Position numbers and translations under genes: made by a program | Notes under the pieces: model-generated | The model's input: the letters and a program-made list of their open reading frames with translations, nothing else | Databases searched by the model: none | What the model was told of the DNA's origin: nothing | Shown: positions 9,062 to 17,569 of the stretch, piece by piece | Numbering within the stretch: position 1 is the first letter of the stretch | Layout of the letters: each line of letters starts with the position of its first letter | NCBI RefSeq assembly: GCF_000832125.1 | Contig: NZ_JPRK01000011.1 | Span: 248,001 to 312,000, forward strand | Source of the DNA: Flavobacterium hibernum | Lineage (GTDB): Bacteria > Bacteroidota > Bacteroidia > Flavobacteriales > Flavobacteriaceae | Direction: 5' to 3' | DNA: 64,000 nucleotides

Positions 9062-9622
9062 TTATTTGAGCAAAATATTTTCAATTTTAAAATATCTTTC
9101 TACTACTTTATTTGGTGCCCGCCTTTCTTTTACTCCATTTACATATTCTGTTTCTATCTGTCTTAAATCTGTAATCGGATAAATAGATCCTATACTAATT
9201 TTGTCAATATCAACTTTAACATTTTTCACTAAATGAACCCTCTTATCTATAGTCTTTTCATTAATGTAGACAAGATCAAAGCAATCAATAAAATCACCAG
9301 TAAAACCACTTGAAATTCTTCTACCAAAAAAATCCAAATCACTAATCTTTTTCTTATTGGGGCTAATCCATCTATAGTTGCTTAATGATATTCCGTACCA
9401 AATTCCACTTTCATCTTTATCAAAATCAAGTATAACTCCTAAATAACAATATTTATCAGGATAAATTGAAATTACATCCCCAATTTTAAATTTCAATTTG
9501 TCAGTTTTAACATTATCCCATTTAGGCTTCATTAAGTCTGGATGTAAGTCACCATACCCTATTTTATCTTGACAACTTATTACAAGAAAGGAAAATAATA
9601 AAACTAAAAATGGATTTCTCAT
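9062..9622 (-). CDS. Uncharacterised lipoprotein bracketed by a 32-bp direct repeat
   Basis: Predicted lipoprotein of 186 residues with the signal MRNPFLVLLFSFLVISC and a lipobox ending at Cys17. The mature part is rich in Lys, Asp and aromatic residues (GDVISIYPDKYCYLGVILDF, ESGIWYGISLSNYRW) and may be a small beta-rich domain. I do not recognise the family. It begins 29 bases after the SMR gene on the same strand and could be read from it. The gene plus spacer is bracketed by two nearly identical 32-bp copies of the SMR 3' end, which suggests it arrived by insertion or duplication at that point. Confidence 0.75.
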   Translation of the reverse strand: MRNPFLVLLFSFLVISCQDKIGYGDLHPDLMKPKWDNVKTDKLKFKIGDVISIYPDKYCYLGVILDFDKDESGIWYGISLSNYRWISPNKKKISDLDFFGRRISSGFTGDFIDCFDLVYINEKTIDKRVHLVKNVKVDIDKISIGSIYPITDLRQIETEYVNGVKERRAPNKVVERYFKIENILLK

Positions 9623-9651
9623 TATACAAAACTTTATAAGCCTACAAATAA

Positions 9652-9981
9652 TTAATGACTAGAAACAAATTTCAATCCGATAATGGAAGCAATTAATGTT
9701 GAAAGAAAAAATATTCTCCAGAATGTCGCTGGTTCTTTAAAAACCAAAATTCCAACTAAAACAGTTCCTACAGCTCCAATTCCAGTCCAAACAGCATAAG
9801 CAGTTCCAATTGGTAAAACTTGAGTTGCTTTATAAAGCAATAACATACTAATAGAAAGACATACAAAAAAACCGACCATCCAATATGTTGAGATCATTCC
9901 TGTTGTTTCTTTGGCTTTTCCTAAACAAGATGCAAATCCTACCTCGAAAAGTCCCGCAATAATTAATAAAATCCAATTCAT
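9652..9981 (-). CDS. sugE: SMR-family exporter, SugE/Gdx type
   Basis: Small multidrug resistance family protein of 109 residues with four membrane segments. The essential membrane Glu is in IIAGLFEVGFA (about residue 13). The segment LPIGTAYAVWTGIGAVGTVL and the ending IIGLKFVSSH match the SugE/Gdx branch, whose characterised members export guanidinium, rather than the EmrE branch. That substrate is inferred from the family. I found no guanidine riboswitch pattern in the short leader (9982-10100). The final 32 bases, including the stop codon, are duplicated at 9017-9048. It is divergent from the MMPL transporter. Confidence 0.88.
   Translation of the reverse strand: MNWILLIIAGLFEVGFASCLGKAKETTGMISTYWMVGFFVCLSISMLLLYKATQVLPIGTAYAVWTGIGAVGTVLVGILVFKEPATFWRIFFLSTLIASIIGLKFVSSH
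9653..9684. repeat. 32-bp direct repeat, inner copy within the SMR gene
   Basis: These bases encode the C-terminal residues of the SMR protein and most of its stop. The match to 9017-9048 has a single difference, so the duplicated segment spans 636 bp from start to start. Confidence 0.85.
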
Positions 9982-10131
9982 TATCTTCTCATTTTTAAAT
10001 TAAATGCAAATATGGGAAAAGCTAGCGACTAAACAGCAAAAAGAAAGAATTTTATCACAAACACAAATTGCAAATTGTGTTAACATTGCGTAAAATGCAA
10101 CCGAATATTTATGATTTCGAGCACTTTTCAC

Positions 10132-10139
10132 TACATTTG
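10132..10139 (+). promoter_or_regulatory. -7 promoter element for the MMPL transporter
   Basis: TACATTTG matches TAnnTTTG and lies 19 bases before the ATG at 10159. It falls inside the longer possible reading frame from 10111, which argues that 10159 is the real start. Confidence 0.6.
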
Positions 10140-10158
10140 CATCCATTTTACAAATTTT

Positions 10159-12525
10159 ATGAAAAACGCTGTACAAGTTGGATTTTGGGAAAAACTAGCC
10201 AGAATCATACTTAAAAATAGAATTTCAATTCTGGTTGGAGTTTCACTATTAACAATCTTCCTTGGTTACCAATGGAAAAACCTTGCTATGACTTATACCG
10301 AAGCTAATTTGCTTCCTAAAAATCATATTGCAAATAAAGATTACCAAAAATTCCTTTCTAAATTTGGAGAAGAAGGAAACCTTGTCGTTATTGGTTTTCA
10401 AGATCCAAAATTCTTCACGCCAAAAAATTACGCCGCCTGGAATGAGTTAATGACGGGTTTGAAAAATTCTAAAGAAGTAGATTTGGTTGTTTCTTTGAAT
10501 GATTTAAAAAAATTAGAAAAAGATACTGTCAACCAAAAATTTGTTCTTACTCCGTTTATCGATCAAAAGAAAGCACTTGATTCGGAATATTTAAAAAAGG
10601 CGCAATATGATTTGTTTCATAATCTGCCTTTTTACGAAGGATTACTTTTTAATAAAGAAAGTGGTAGTATTCGTTCTGCGGTTTACATCAAAAAAAACAT
10701 TGTAAATACTGCCGAAAGAAAAACTTTTATTCTAGAAAATCTGGTTCCGAAAATTGAAAAATTCGAAAAAACAACTGGAATAGATCTTCGCGTTTCTGGA
10801 ATGCCATACATTAGAACGATTAATGCCGATAATATGAAAGGCGAAATTGGACTTTTTATTGGAGCAGCCCTATTCACTGTTTCTTTAATTTTCTTTTTCT
10901 TTTTCCGTTCGTTCAGAGCAACATTTATCTCAATTTGCATCTTAATTGTAGGTGTTATTTGGTCATTTGGGACTTTAGGCTTATTTCATTATAAAATTAC
11001 AATTCTAACTGCTATAATTCCGCCATTAATTATCGTTATTGGTATTACGAATTGTATTTTCCTGATCAATAAATACCAGCAGGAAATAAAACTACATAAC
11101 AATCAGGCAAAAGCTTTGCAACGTATTATTTCTAAAATTGGAGTTTCGACTTTAATGACGAATTTAACTACAGCAATGGGATTTGCAACATTTATGATTA
11201 CGGGTAATGATTTACTTTTTGAATTTGGTTTAGTAACCTCTATCAATGTAATTTCGGTTTACTTATTGACGCTTTTAATAGTGCCAATTATCTACAGTTT
11301 CATGTCAGTTCCAGATGAAAAACATTTATATCATTTGACTAAAACTTACATTTCGACTTTGTTGGATTTTGTTGAAAATATGGTAAAAAACAAACGAAAA
11401 GTAATCTACACGATTTACGGATTGCTTTTGGTTTTTAGCGTAATTGGTGTTGCACAAATGAAGGTTTCAGGAAGTTTGATTGGCGAAATGCCAAAAAGCG
11501 CTTCTTTCTTTAAAGATATTTTATTCTACGAAAAAGAATTCAACGGCGTAATGCCTCTAGAAATTATGATTGACACCAAACATAAAAAAGGTGTTATGAA
11601 ATTATCTACAATGAAAAAAATGGACGAATTGCAAAATACAATTGCAAGTCTTCCTGAATTATCTAAACCTGTTTCTATCGTAAACTTGGTAAAATATTCT
11701 AAACAGGCTTACTACAATGGAAATCCTGAATATTATCAATTACCGACATCTCAAGAACAGACTTTTATTTTGTCGTATGCCAAAAATGCAACAAAAAACA
11801 GCAAAGACAATTTAATGAAAGCTTATGTCGATTCTACGGGACAGTATGCCAGAATTACGACTTTCATGAAAGATATTGGAACGGATGAAATGGCAAAAGT
11901 GGAGAAAAAATTGCACTCAAAAATTGATGAGATTTTCCCAAAAGACCGTTACGAAGTCACCATTACCGGAAAAGCTTTGGTTTTCCAGAAAGGAACATCA
12001 TATTTGGTAGATAACTTAATTGAGTCATTAATTTTTGCGATACTTGTAATTGCTGCATTAATGTTGTTTTTATTCAGATCATTCAAAATGGTTTTTGCAT
12101 CGGTAATTACTAATATTTTACCGCTTTGTATTACGTCAGGATTAATGGGCTATTTTGGAATTCCGCTTAAACCGTCTACAATTCTGGTATTTAGTATTGC
12201 GTTTGGTATTTCGGTCGATAACGCGATTCAGTTTATGGCAAAGTATCGACTTGATTTATTAGAGAATAAAGGAAAGGTTAAAAAATCTGTTTTCAGTGCT
12301 TTAAGGGAAACGGGAATCAGTACTTTTTATACATCAGTAGTTTTGATATTAGGATTTGCAACTTTCACGCTTTCGAGCTTCAGCGGAACTATCGCACTTG
12401 GTGGATTAATTTCTTGCACATTGGCGTTTGCCATGTTTGCGAATTTATTGGTTTTACCAGCTTTGGTTTTGACTTTCGAGAAGAAGAAAGCAAAGAGAGA
12501 AGATTCGGAGGATTTGGAGGGGTAA
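10159..12525 (+). CDS. MMPL/RND-superfamily transporter
   Basis: Inner-membrane protein of 788 residues from the chosen start (MKNAVQVGFW). It has the RND duplication: one membrane helix near 20-40, a large periplasmic loop, a block of five helices (about 220-395), another single helix (about 410-430), a second periplasmic loop, and a final block (about 630-780). Typical MMPL stretches are FGISVDNAIQFMAKYR and TDLTTAMGFA-like NLTTAMGFATFMITG. Relatives export lipids, hopanoids or other hydrophobic molecules by proton motive force, but the substrate here is unknown. The frame extends upstream to 10111, but that region contains the promoter, so the shorter start is preferred. No membrane-fusion or outer-membrane partner genes are adjacent. 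Confidence 0.88.
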   Translation: MKNAVQVGFWEKLARIILKNRISILVGVSLLTIFLGYQWKNLAMTYTEANLLPKNHIANKDYQKFLSKFGEEGNLVVIGFQDPKFFTPKNYAAWNELMTGLKNSKEVDLVVSLNDLKKLEKDTVNQKFVLTPFIDQKKALDSEYLKKAQYDLFHNLPFYEGLLFNKESGSIRSAVYIKKNIVNTAERKTFILENLVPKIEKFEKTTGIDLRVSGMPYIRTINADNMKGEIGLFIGAALFTVSLIFFFFFRSFRATFISICILIVGVIWSFGTLGLFHYKITILTAIIPPLIIVIGITNCIFLINKYQQEIKLHNNQAKALQRIISKIGVSTLMTNLTTAMGFATFMITGNDLLFEFGLVTSINVISVYLLTLLIVPIIYSFMSVPDEKHLYHLTKTYISTLLDFVENMVKNKRKVIYTIYGLLLVFSVIGVAQMKVSGSLIGEMPKSASFFKDILFYEKEFNGVMPLEIMIDTKHKKGVMKLSTMKKMDELQNTIASLPELSKPVSIVNLVKYSKQAYYNGNPEYYQLPTSQEQTFILSYAKNATKNSKDNLMKAYVDSTGQYARITTFMKDIGTDEMAKVEKKLHSKIDEIFPKDRYEVTITGKALVFQKGTSYLVDNLIESLIFAILVIAALMLFLFRSFKMVFASVITNILPLCITSGLMGYFGIPLKPSTILVFSIAFGISVDNAIQFMAKYRLDLLENKGKVKKSVFSALRETGISTFYTSVVLILGFATFTLSSFSGTIALGGLISCTLAFAMFANLLVLPALVLTFEKKKAKREDSEDLEG

Positions 12526-12654
12526 AAATTTTCTTTTGCCACGAATTTCACAAATCAACACGAATTTATAGCCCTGACCTTTGTCGAATTTTTGAATTTG
12601 GACAAAGATTGACATATTAATGTTATATTAAAAATATAGCATTTTTACAAAGTT

Positions 12655-12756
12655 TGTCATTTCGACGAAGGAGAAATCACACCAGAAATTTGGCAAAGAA
12701 TGTTGTTAATCTTTGTCGATCAACTAGTGTGATTTCTCCCTCTGGTCGAAATGACA
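12655..12756. repeat. Imperfect 102-bp palindromic intergenic repeat
   Basis: This lies in the gene-free stretch 12526-12960 (435 bp). It begins TGTCATTTCGACGAAGGAG and ends CTCTGGTCGAAATGACA. The inner arms AGAAATCACAC and GTGTGATTTCT also pair. Its length and ends resemble the element at 4672-4772. Just before it, 12536-12570 carries a partial TTGCCACGAATTTCAC word related to 37240-37298. Confidence 0.7.
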
Positions 12757-12788
12757 AAAAAAAATAAATAATTGCTTCTTTTGAAAAC

Positions 12789-12885
12789 GAAGAGCCATAG
12801 CCCCGATCGTCCCGAAGTTTCGGGAGGCATCTTTTCTATTTTTCCTTTAAAAATAGAAAGATAGAGCAGAGAGCGGGAAACAGCT
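12789..12885. repeat. Structured intergenic element before asnS
   Basis: The outer words AGAGCCATAGCCCCGATCG and GAGAGCGGGAAACAGCT are partly complementary. Inside are two perfect hairpins, TCCCGAAGTTTCGGGA (12809-12824) and a TTTCTATTTTT...AAAAATAGAAA stem. The arrangement resembles a dispersed flavobacterial intergenic element of unknown function. It ends before the asnS promoter. Confidence 0.5.
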
Positions 12886-12907
12886 TCTAATTTTAATTAT
12901 TATCGTT

Positions 12908-12915
12908 TATATTTG
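12908..12915 (+). promoter_or_regulatory. -7 promoter element for asnS
   Basis: TATATTTG is a perfect TAnnTTTG match, 45 bases before the asnS ATG. No clear -33 TTTG is seen. Confidence 0.6.
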
Positions 12916-12960
12916 CAGTTAATACACAACAAATAATTTAATTTCAATATTGTATATAAA

Positions 12961-14406
12961 ATGAAACACACAAAAGTTAAAGACTTATTAAACAGTACGA
13001 CGACGCTTCAGGAGGTTAATGCAAAAGGATGGGTAAGAACTTTTAGAAATAATCAGTTCATCGCGCTTAATGACGGTTCTACCATTAATAATATACAATG
13101 TGTTGTTGATTTTGAAAATACACCAGAAGAGACTTTAAAAAGAATCACAACTGGAGCTGCAGTTTCTGTTTTTGGAACTTTGGTTGAAAGTAAAGGTGCG
13201 GGTCAGAAATACGAAATTCAAGTAAACAAACTTGAAATTCTTGGAGATTCTGATGCTGAGAAATTCCCAATGCAGCCTAAAAAACACTCTTTGGAGTTCT
13301 TGCGTGAAAATGCGCATTTACGTGTTCGTACAAATGCTTTTGGAGCAATTATGCGTGTACGTTCTGTATTGTCATTTGCGGTTCACAATTATTTTCAACA
13401 AAAAGGTTTTGTGTATGTAAACACACCAATTATTACTGGATCTGATGCCGAAGGTGCCGGAGAAATGTTTAAAGTTACTGCTTTACCATTTGACAATACA
13501 CCAAGAACTGAAGATGGAAAAGTAAACTACAAAGAAGATTTCTTTGGAAAAGAAACAAACTTAACCGTTTCTGGACAACTTGAAGGAGAAACTTTTGCAA
13601 TGGCTTTGGGTCAGATTTATACTTTTGGACCAACTTTTAGAGCCGAAAATTCAAATACATCTCGTCACTTGGCAGAATTTTGGATGATTGAGCCAGAAGT
13701 TGCTTTCAACGATCTTGATGACAACATGGATTTGGCTGAAGATTTTATTCAGTATGTAATTAAATATGCTTTAGACAATTGTAAAGACGATTTAAAATTT
13801 TTGGAAGGAAGACTTCTTGAAGAAGAAAAATCGAAACCACAAGCAGAAAGAAGCGAAATGGCTTTGTTAGAGAAATTAAACTTTGTTTTGGAGAACAACT
13901 TCAAACGTGTTTCTTATACTGAAGCAATTGATATTTTAAGAGATTCTACTCCAAATAAAAAGAAAAAATTTAGCTATTTGATTAACGAATGGGGAGCTGA
14001 TTTACAATCTGAACACGAACGTTATTTAGTTGAAAAACACTTTAAATGTCCGGTAATTTTATACGATTATCCAGCAAACATCAAAGCGTTTTACATGCGT
14101 TTGAATGACAACACAGAGCCAGGAAAAGAAACTGTTCGCGCAATGGATATCCTTTTCCCTGGAATTGGAGAAATTGTTGGAGGTTCTGAAAGAGAAGAGC
14201 GTTATGATGTTTTGATAGAAAAAATGAAAGCATTAGAAATCGACGAAGAAGAATTATCTTGGTATTTAGATACCCGAAGATTTGGATCTGCAACTCACGC
14301 AGGTTTCGGTTTAGGATTTGAGCGTTTGGTATTGTTTGTTACTGGAATGACAAACATCAGAGATGTAATTCCTTTCCCGAGAACTCCTGGAAATGCAGAA
14401 TTTTAA
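12961..14406 (+). CDS. asnS: Asparaginyl-tRNA synthetase
   Basis: Class IIb aminoacyl-tRNA synthetase charging tRNA-Asn. Its 481 residues are slightly longer than the E. coli protein. An N-terminal OB-fold anticodon-binding domain (about 15-110: [18 protein letters not shown]) precedes the catalytic domain. Class II motif 1 is near [19 protein letters not shown]. Motif 2 is [25 protein letters not shown]. Motif 3 is the C-terminal [16 protein letters not shown]. The [10 protein letters not shown] segment and MRLN...[21 protein letters not shown] are typical of AsnRS rather than AspRS. A -7 element lies 45 bases upstream. rpoN follows after a repeat-filled 142-bp gap. Confidence 0.97.
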   Translation: MKHTKVKDLLNSTTTLQEVNAKGWVRTFRNNQFIALNDGSTINNIQCVVDFENTPEETLKRITTGAAVSVFGTLVESKGAGQKYEIQVNKLEILGDSDAEKFPMQPKKHSLEFLRENAHLRVRTNAFGAIMRVRSVLSFAVHNYFQQKGFVYVNTPIITGSDAEGAGEMFKVTALPFDNTPRTEDGKVNYKEDFFGKETNLTVSGQLEGETFAMALGQIYTFGPTFRAENSNTSRHLAEFWMIEPEVAFNDLDDNMDLAEDFIQYVIKYALDNCKDDLKFLEGRLLEEEKSKPQAERSEMALLEKLNFVLENNFKRVSYTEAIDILRDSTPNKKKKFSYLINEWGADLQSEHERYLVEKHFKCPVILYDYPANIKAFYMRLNDNTEPGKETVRAMDILFPGIGEIVGGSEREERYDVLIEKMKALEIDEEELSWYLDTRRFGSATHAGFGLGFERLVLFVTGMTNIRDVIPFPRTPGNAEF

Positions 14407-14424
14407 TCGATTTAGTTTAAAAAA

Positions 14425-14536
14425 GTTTCAAGTTTCAAGTTATTGGGACGCGAACTAAAATAATAATATTTGTTTCAGGTTTCAAGTTTCAAGTTGTGTC
14501 ACGTTCTACAACCTGAAACTTGAAACTTGAAACTTT
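14425..14536. repeat. Heptad tandem repeat with inverted arms (GTTTCAA words)
   Basis: Repeated GTTTCAA units occur near 14425-14440 and 14472-14494. Their reverse complement TTGAAAC is repeated at 14510-14535, so the second and third blocks can form a hairpin of about 20 bp. It occupies almost the entire asnS-rpoN spacer. Confidence 0.75.
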
Positions 14537-14548
14537 TAACAAAATCAA

Positions 14549-16009
14549 ATGCTAAAGCAATTTTTAAATTTAAAATTATCTCAAAAATTATCTCCACAGC
14601 AAATTCAGCTGATGAAGTTAATTCAATTGCCTACGCAAGCTTTTGAACAACGTTTATTAGAAGAAATGAACGAAAATCCGGCTCTTGAAGCTGGAAAAGA
14701 GGATGAATACGAAGCCGATGAATTTGCTAATGAAGACTACGACGATTATGATGATGCAGAAGGCGACAGAATCGAAGCAGACGACATTAATATCGACGAA
14801 TATTTAAGCGACGACGATACTCCTGATTACAAAACTCAGGTAAATAACTATAGTGAAGACGAAGAAAGAGAAACTCCTTTTGCTTCGCCAATTAGTTTTC
14901 ATCAGGATTTAATCAATCAGTTGAATACTTTTATTCTGAATGATGAAGAGCGCGAAATCGCTGAATTCCTTGTTGGAAGCATTGATGACATGGGCTACAT
15001 TCGCAGAAGTGTTCCTGATATTGTAGATGATATGGCTTTTACTCAAGGTATTTATACCGATGAGAAAATGGTCGAAAAGATGCTTCAGGTAATTCATGAA
15101 CTTGAACCATCCGGAGTTGGAGCACGTGATTTACAAGAATGTTTATTATTGCAATTAAAGCACAAAACGCCAACAGAATATGTTGATCTAGCAATTGATA
15201 TTATCGAAAATCAGTTTGATGCTTTTACCAAAAAACATTACGATAAGCTATTACAGAAATATGGTGTTTCGAACGAACAGCTTAAAAAAGCGATTCACGA
15301 AATTGAAAGATTAAACCCAAAACCGGGCGGATCTTACACCGGAAATAATAAAGTTACAGAAAATGTAGTTCCTGATTTCGCCATCAGAATTGTTGATGGA
15401 GAACTGGAATTGACTTTAAACGGAAGAAATGCACCGTCATTGCACGTTTCTAAAGATTATCAGGAAATGATGCAGACGTATAAAGATTCTCGTGATAAAT
15501 CGTCTGCTCAAAAAGATGCGGTTCAGTTTATCAAACAGAAATTAGATTCTGCAAAATGGTTTATTGATGCGATTAGACAACGTCAGGAGACACTTTTTGT
15601 AACGATGAATGCGATTATGCATTATCAAGAAGAATATTTCTTAGATGGCGACGAAACCAAACTAAAACCAATGATCTTAAAAGACATTGCAGATATGGTT
15701 GGTTTGGATATTTCGACGATTTCGCGTGTTGCAAACAGCAAATATGTTGAAACTCCATACGGAACAAAACTAATCAAAGAGTTTTTCTCTGAAGCCATGA
15801 AAAATGATCAGGGAGAAGATGTTTCGACTTTAGAAATCAAAAAAATCCTTCAAAATACTATTGAAGAAGAAGATAAAAAGAAGCCTTTGCCAGACGATCA
15901 ATTGGCCGAAATCTTAAAAGAAAAAGGTTACCCAATTGCGAGACGAACTATTGCAAAATATCGCGAACAGCTTGACATTCCGGTAGCGAGAATGAGAAAG
16001 AAAATTTAG
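14549..16009 (+). CDS. rpoN: RNA polymerase sigma-54 factor
   Basis: Sigma-54 has 486 residues with the three classical regions. Region I is a Gln/Leu-rich activator-responsive N-terminus (LSPQQIQLMKLIQLP, NENPALE). Region II is very acidic (residues about 50-110, many Asp and Glu). Region III contains the core-binding part, the HTH (DIADMVGLDISTISRVANSKY) and the RpoN box ARRTIAKYRE near the C-terminus, which reads the -24 element. It requires AAA+ activators such as the regulator at 42158-43507. No neighbour looks like a dedicated partner. The start MLKQFLNLKLSQ is the only sensible one. Confidence 0.97.
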   Translation: MLKQFLNLKLSQKLSPQQIQLMKLIQLPTQAFEQRLLEEMNENPALEAGKEDEYEADEFANEDYDDYDDAEGDRIEADDINIDEYLSDDDTPDYKTQVNNYSEDEERETPFASPISFHQDLINQLNTFILNDEEREIAEFLVGSIDDMGYIRRSVPDIVDDMAFTQGIYTDEKMVEKMLQVIHELEPSGVGARDLQECLLLQLKHKTPTEYVDLAIDIIENQFDAFTKKHYDKLLQKYGVSNEQLKKAIHEIERLNPKPGGSYTGNNKVTENVVPDFAIRIVDGELELTLNGRNAPSLHVSKDYQEMMQTYKDSRDKSSAQKDAVQFIKQKLDSAKWFIDAIRQRQETLFVTMNAIMHYQEEYFLDGDETKLKPMILKDIADMVGLDISTISRVANSKYVETPYGTKLIKEFFSEAMKNDQGEDVSTLEIKKILQNTIEEEDKKKPLPDDQLAEILKEKGYPIARRTIAKYREQLDIPVARMRKKI

Positions 16010-16065
16010 ATTTTTTTTTTACGATTTAGAGATTATTAAGGATTAAATTCTTGAATTTTATATAC

Positions 16066-16098
16066 AAACCCGACAGGTTTTTAAAACCTGTCGGGTTT
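16066..16098. repeat. AACCCGACAGGTTTT palindrome
   Basis: AAACCCGACAGGTTTT and its exact reverse complement flank a one-base centre 57 bases after the rpoN stop. It could serve as the rpoN terminator. A sister palindrome lies at 16219-16258 and a degenerate one at about 45467-45497. Confidence 0.7.
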
Positions 16099-16180
16099 CG
16101 TTTTATAGAACCTTTTCGAATCAATTTACTCCACTTTCATATGAATGAGCACAATCACAACGCTTTTTACAAAAATCAAG

Positions 16181-16206
16181 CCTTCGAATTCGCTCAAGAT
16201 GACAAT
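16181..16206. repeat. Half-copy of the GCGAAGTCGAAGG repeat
   Basis: CCTTCGAATTCGCTCAAGAT followed by GACAAT is the reverse complement of one arm of the element at 4672-4772. Confidence 0.5.
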
Positions 16207-16218
16207 CATTTTTAAAAA

Positions 16219-16258
16219 CAACAAACCCGACAAATTTCAAAATTTGTCGGGTTTGTTG
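16219..16258. repeat. Perfect 19-bp-arm palindrome (AACCCGACAAATTT)
   Basis: The arms of 19 bases, beginning CAACAAACCCGAC and ending GTCGGGTTTGTTG, are exact inverses around a 2-base centre. It lies 17 bases from the end of the next minus-strand gene and likely terminates that transcript. Confidence 0.75.
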
Positions 16259-16275
16259 TAAAGTGAATTTTATAA

Positions 16276-16713
16276 TTACTTATATTGATCCGGAAGTATT
16301 CTTATGTTAAACAAAAAAGCCTTCTTTTTGTCGTAATAACTATAATTTAATGAAAAATCATTATCTCTAAAAACCTGAAGCCCCGGATTTGCTTTTGCCG
16401 TACTTAAAAGGCTTTTTTCAATTTCCTCTTGTATTACGTCCAACTCAGCTGCTTCTTTTTCTACATTCAATAATGTCAAGTTATACTGAACCACACCTCT
16501 TTCAGGCAAACTAACACTATCCAGACGAATGCCTTCCTGAATTGCTAAAGGGCAGTTTTTATTGTACTTTCCAACTAATTCTACAATTTCAGTTTTTACT
16601 TCAGCAGTACTTTCGGATAAATAAAACTGAAAAAAAACAGCTAATGCTATAGCTACTCCAATTACAACTAATAGTAAGATATTTTGTTTTCTTCTGCTTT
16701 CCTTTTCTTGCAT
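16276..16713 (-). CDS. Uncharacterised membrane-anchored protein
   Basis: Protein of 145 residues with a charged N-terminus (MQEKESRRKQN), one membrane segment (about 11-30) and a periplasmic domain of about 110 residues with alternating strand-helix patterns (VVQYNLTLLNVEKEAAELDV, LQVFRDNDFSLNYSYYDKK). I do not recognise a named family. It starts 29 bases after the tdk stop on the same strand and so is probably the second gene of a tdk operon, although nothing in the sequence links it to thymidine metabolism. Confidence 0.75.
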   Translation of the reverse strand: MQEKESRRKQNILLLVVIGVAIALAVFFQFYLSESTAEVKTEIVELVGKYNKNCPLAIQEGIRLDSVSLPERGVVQYNLTLLNVEKEAAELDVIQEEIEKSLLSTAKANPGLQVFRDNDFSLNYSYYDKKKAFLFNIRILPDQYK

Positions 16714-16742
16714 AGTTTACTGAAAATTAAATGAGTTAAAAT

Positions 16743-17333
16743 TTATTTCTCTTGACTTTTTTTCATTGCATTGTAATAAGCCGCGCGACTAAGAGGCTCA
16801 TATTCTTCGGTTTCGCCTAACATAACTAATTTATCATTGTCAGTTTTACGAAAACTATAATTGGCTAAATTTCCTGTTCTGGTGCAAACTGCATGAACTT
16901 TTGTTACATACTCTGCAGTTGCCATAAGTGCAGGCATTGGCCCAAAAGGATTTCCTTTAAAATCCATATCAAGTCCTGCAACTATCACACGAATTCCCTG
17001 ATTGGCCAAATCATTACATACTGTAACAATTTCATCATCAAAAAATTGTGCTTCATCAATTCCAATTACATCGCAACCTTGCGCTAAAATAGAAATATTA
17101 GCTGCTGCGGGAACTGGAGTTGATCGGATTTCGTTGGCATCATGCGACACGACCATTTCGTCATGATAGCGAGTATCAATAGCGGGTTTAAAAATTTCGA
17201 CTCTTTGTTTGGCAAATTGGGCGCGTTTTAATCTGCGGATTAACTCCTCGGTTTTACCCGAAAACATTGATCCACAAATAACTTCAATCCAACCAAATTG
17301 TTCTTTGTGATTTACTGTATTTTCGAGAAACAT
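16743..17333 (-). CDS. tdk: Thymidine kinase
   Basis: Type II thymidine kinase (thymidine + ATP to dTMP) for pyrimidine salvage. From the ATG at 17333 it has 196 residues. It has a Walker A motif [11 protein letters not shown] (about 24-34), an acidic metal site [10 protein letters not shown], and a lasso region [14 protein letters not shown] where the usual zinc cysteines are reduced, since only the Cys of VCTRTG is obvious. Zinc binding may therefore be incomplete. The frame extends upstream to 17426, but a -7 promoter element lies there, so the MFLENTV start is preferred. It is followed closely by the membrane protein gene at 16276. Confidence 0.93.
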   Translation of the reverse strand: MFLENTVNHKEQFGWIEVICGSMFSGKTEELIRRLKRAQFAKQRVEIFKPAIDTRYHDEMVVSHDANEIRSTPVPAAANISILAQGCDVIGIDEAQFFDDEIVTVCNDLANQGIRVIVAGLDMDFKGNPFGPMPALMATAEYVTKVHAVCTRTGNLANYSFRKTDNDKLVMLGETEEYEPLSRAAYYNAMKKSQEK

Positions 17334-17423
17334 TTTGTATTTTTCTACCTTTAAAAATGAATAGTTTTTATTACTTTGTACTGGTAATAAATCGACGCAA
17401 AAATTTGCTGTTTTACGGTTTTT

Positions 17424-17431
17424 CAAAAATA
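17424..17431 (-). promoter_or_regulatory. -7 promoter element for tdk
   Basis: Read on the minus strand this is TATTTTTG, a TAnnTTTG match. It overlaps the longest possible tdk start codon, which supports the downstream start at 17333. Confidence 0.5.
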
Positions 17432-17569
17432 GAAAAATTTTATCAAATCGAGGATTCGCAAACGCTTATTAACAGAAATAAAAAAATATCTTTCGGATTT
17501 CTACCAGGAATAAAGACATTCAAATACAAAATATACTAAAATACCCTATTCACTATAATTTCAACAGTT

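Noticed and set aside
9982..10110. Guanidine riboswitch ahead of the SugE-type gene
   Set aside because: No ACGR-type loops or paired stems of that kind are visible in the short leader.
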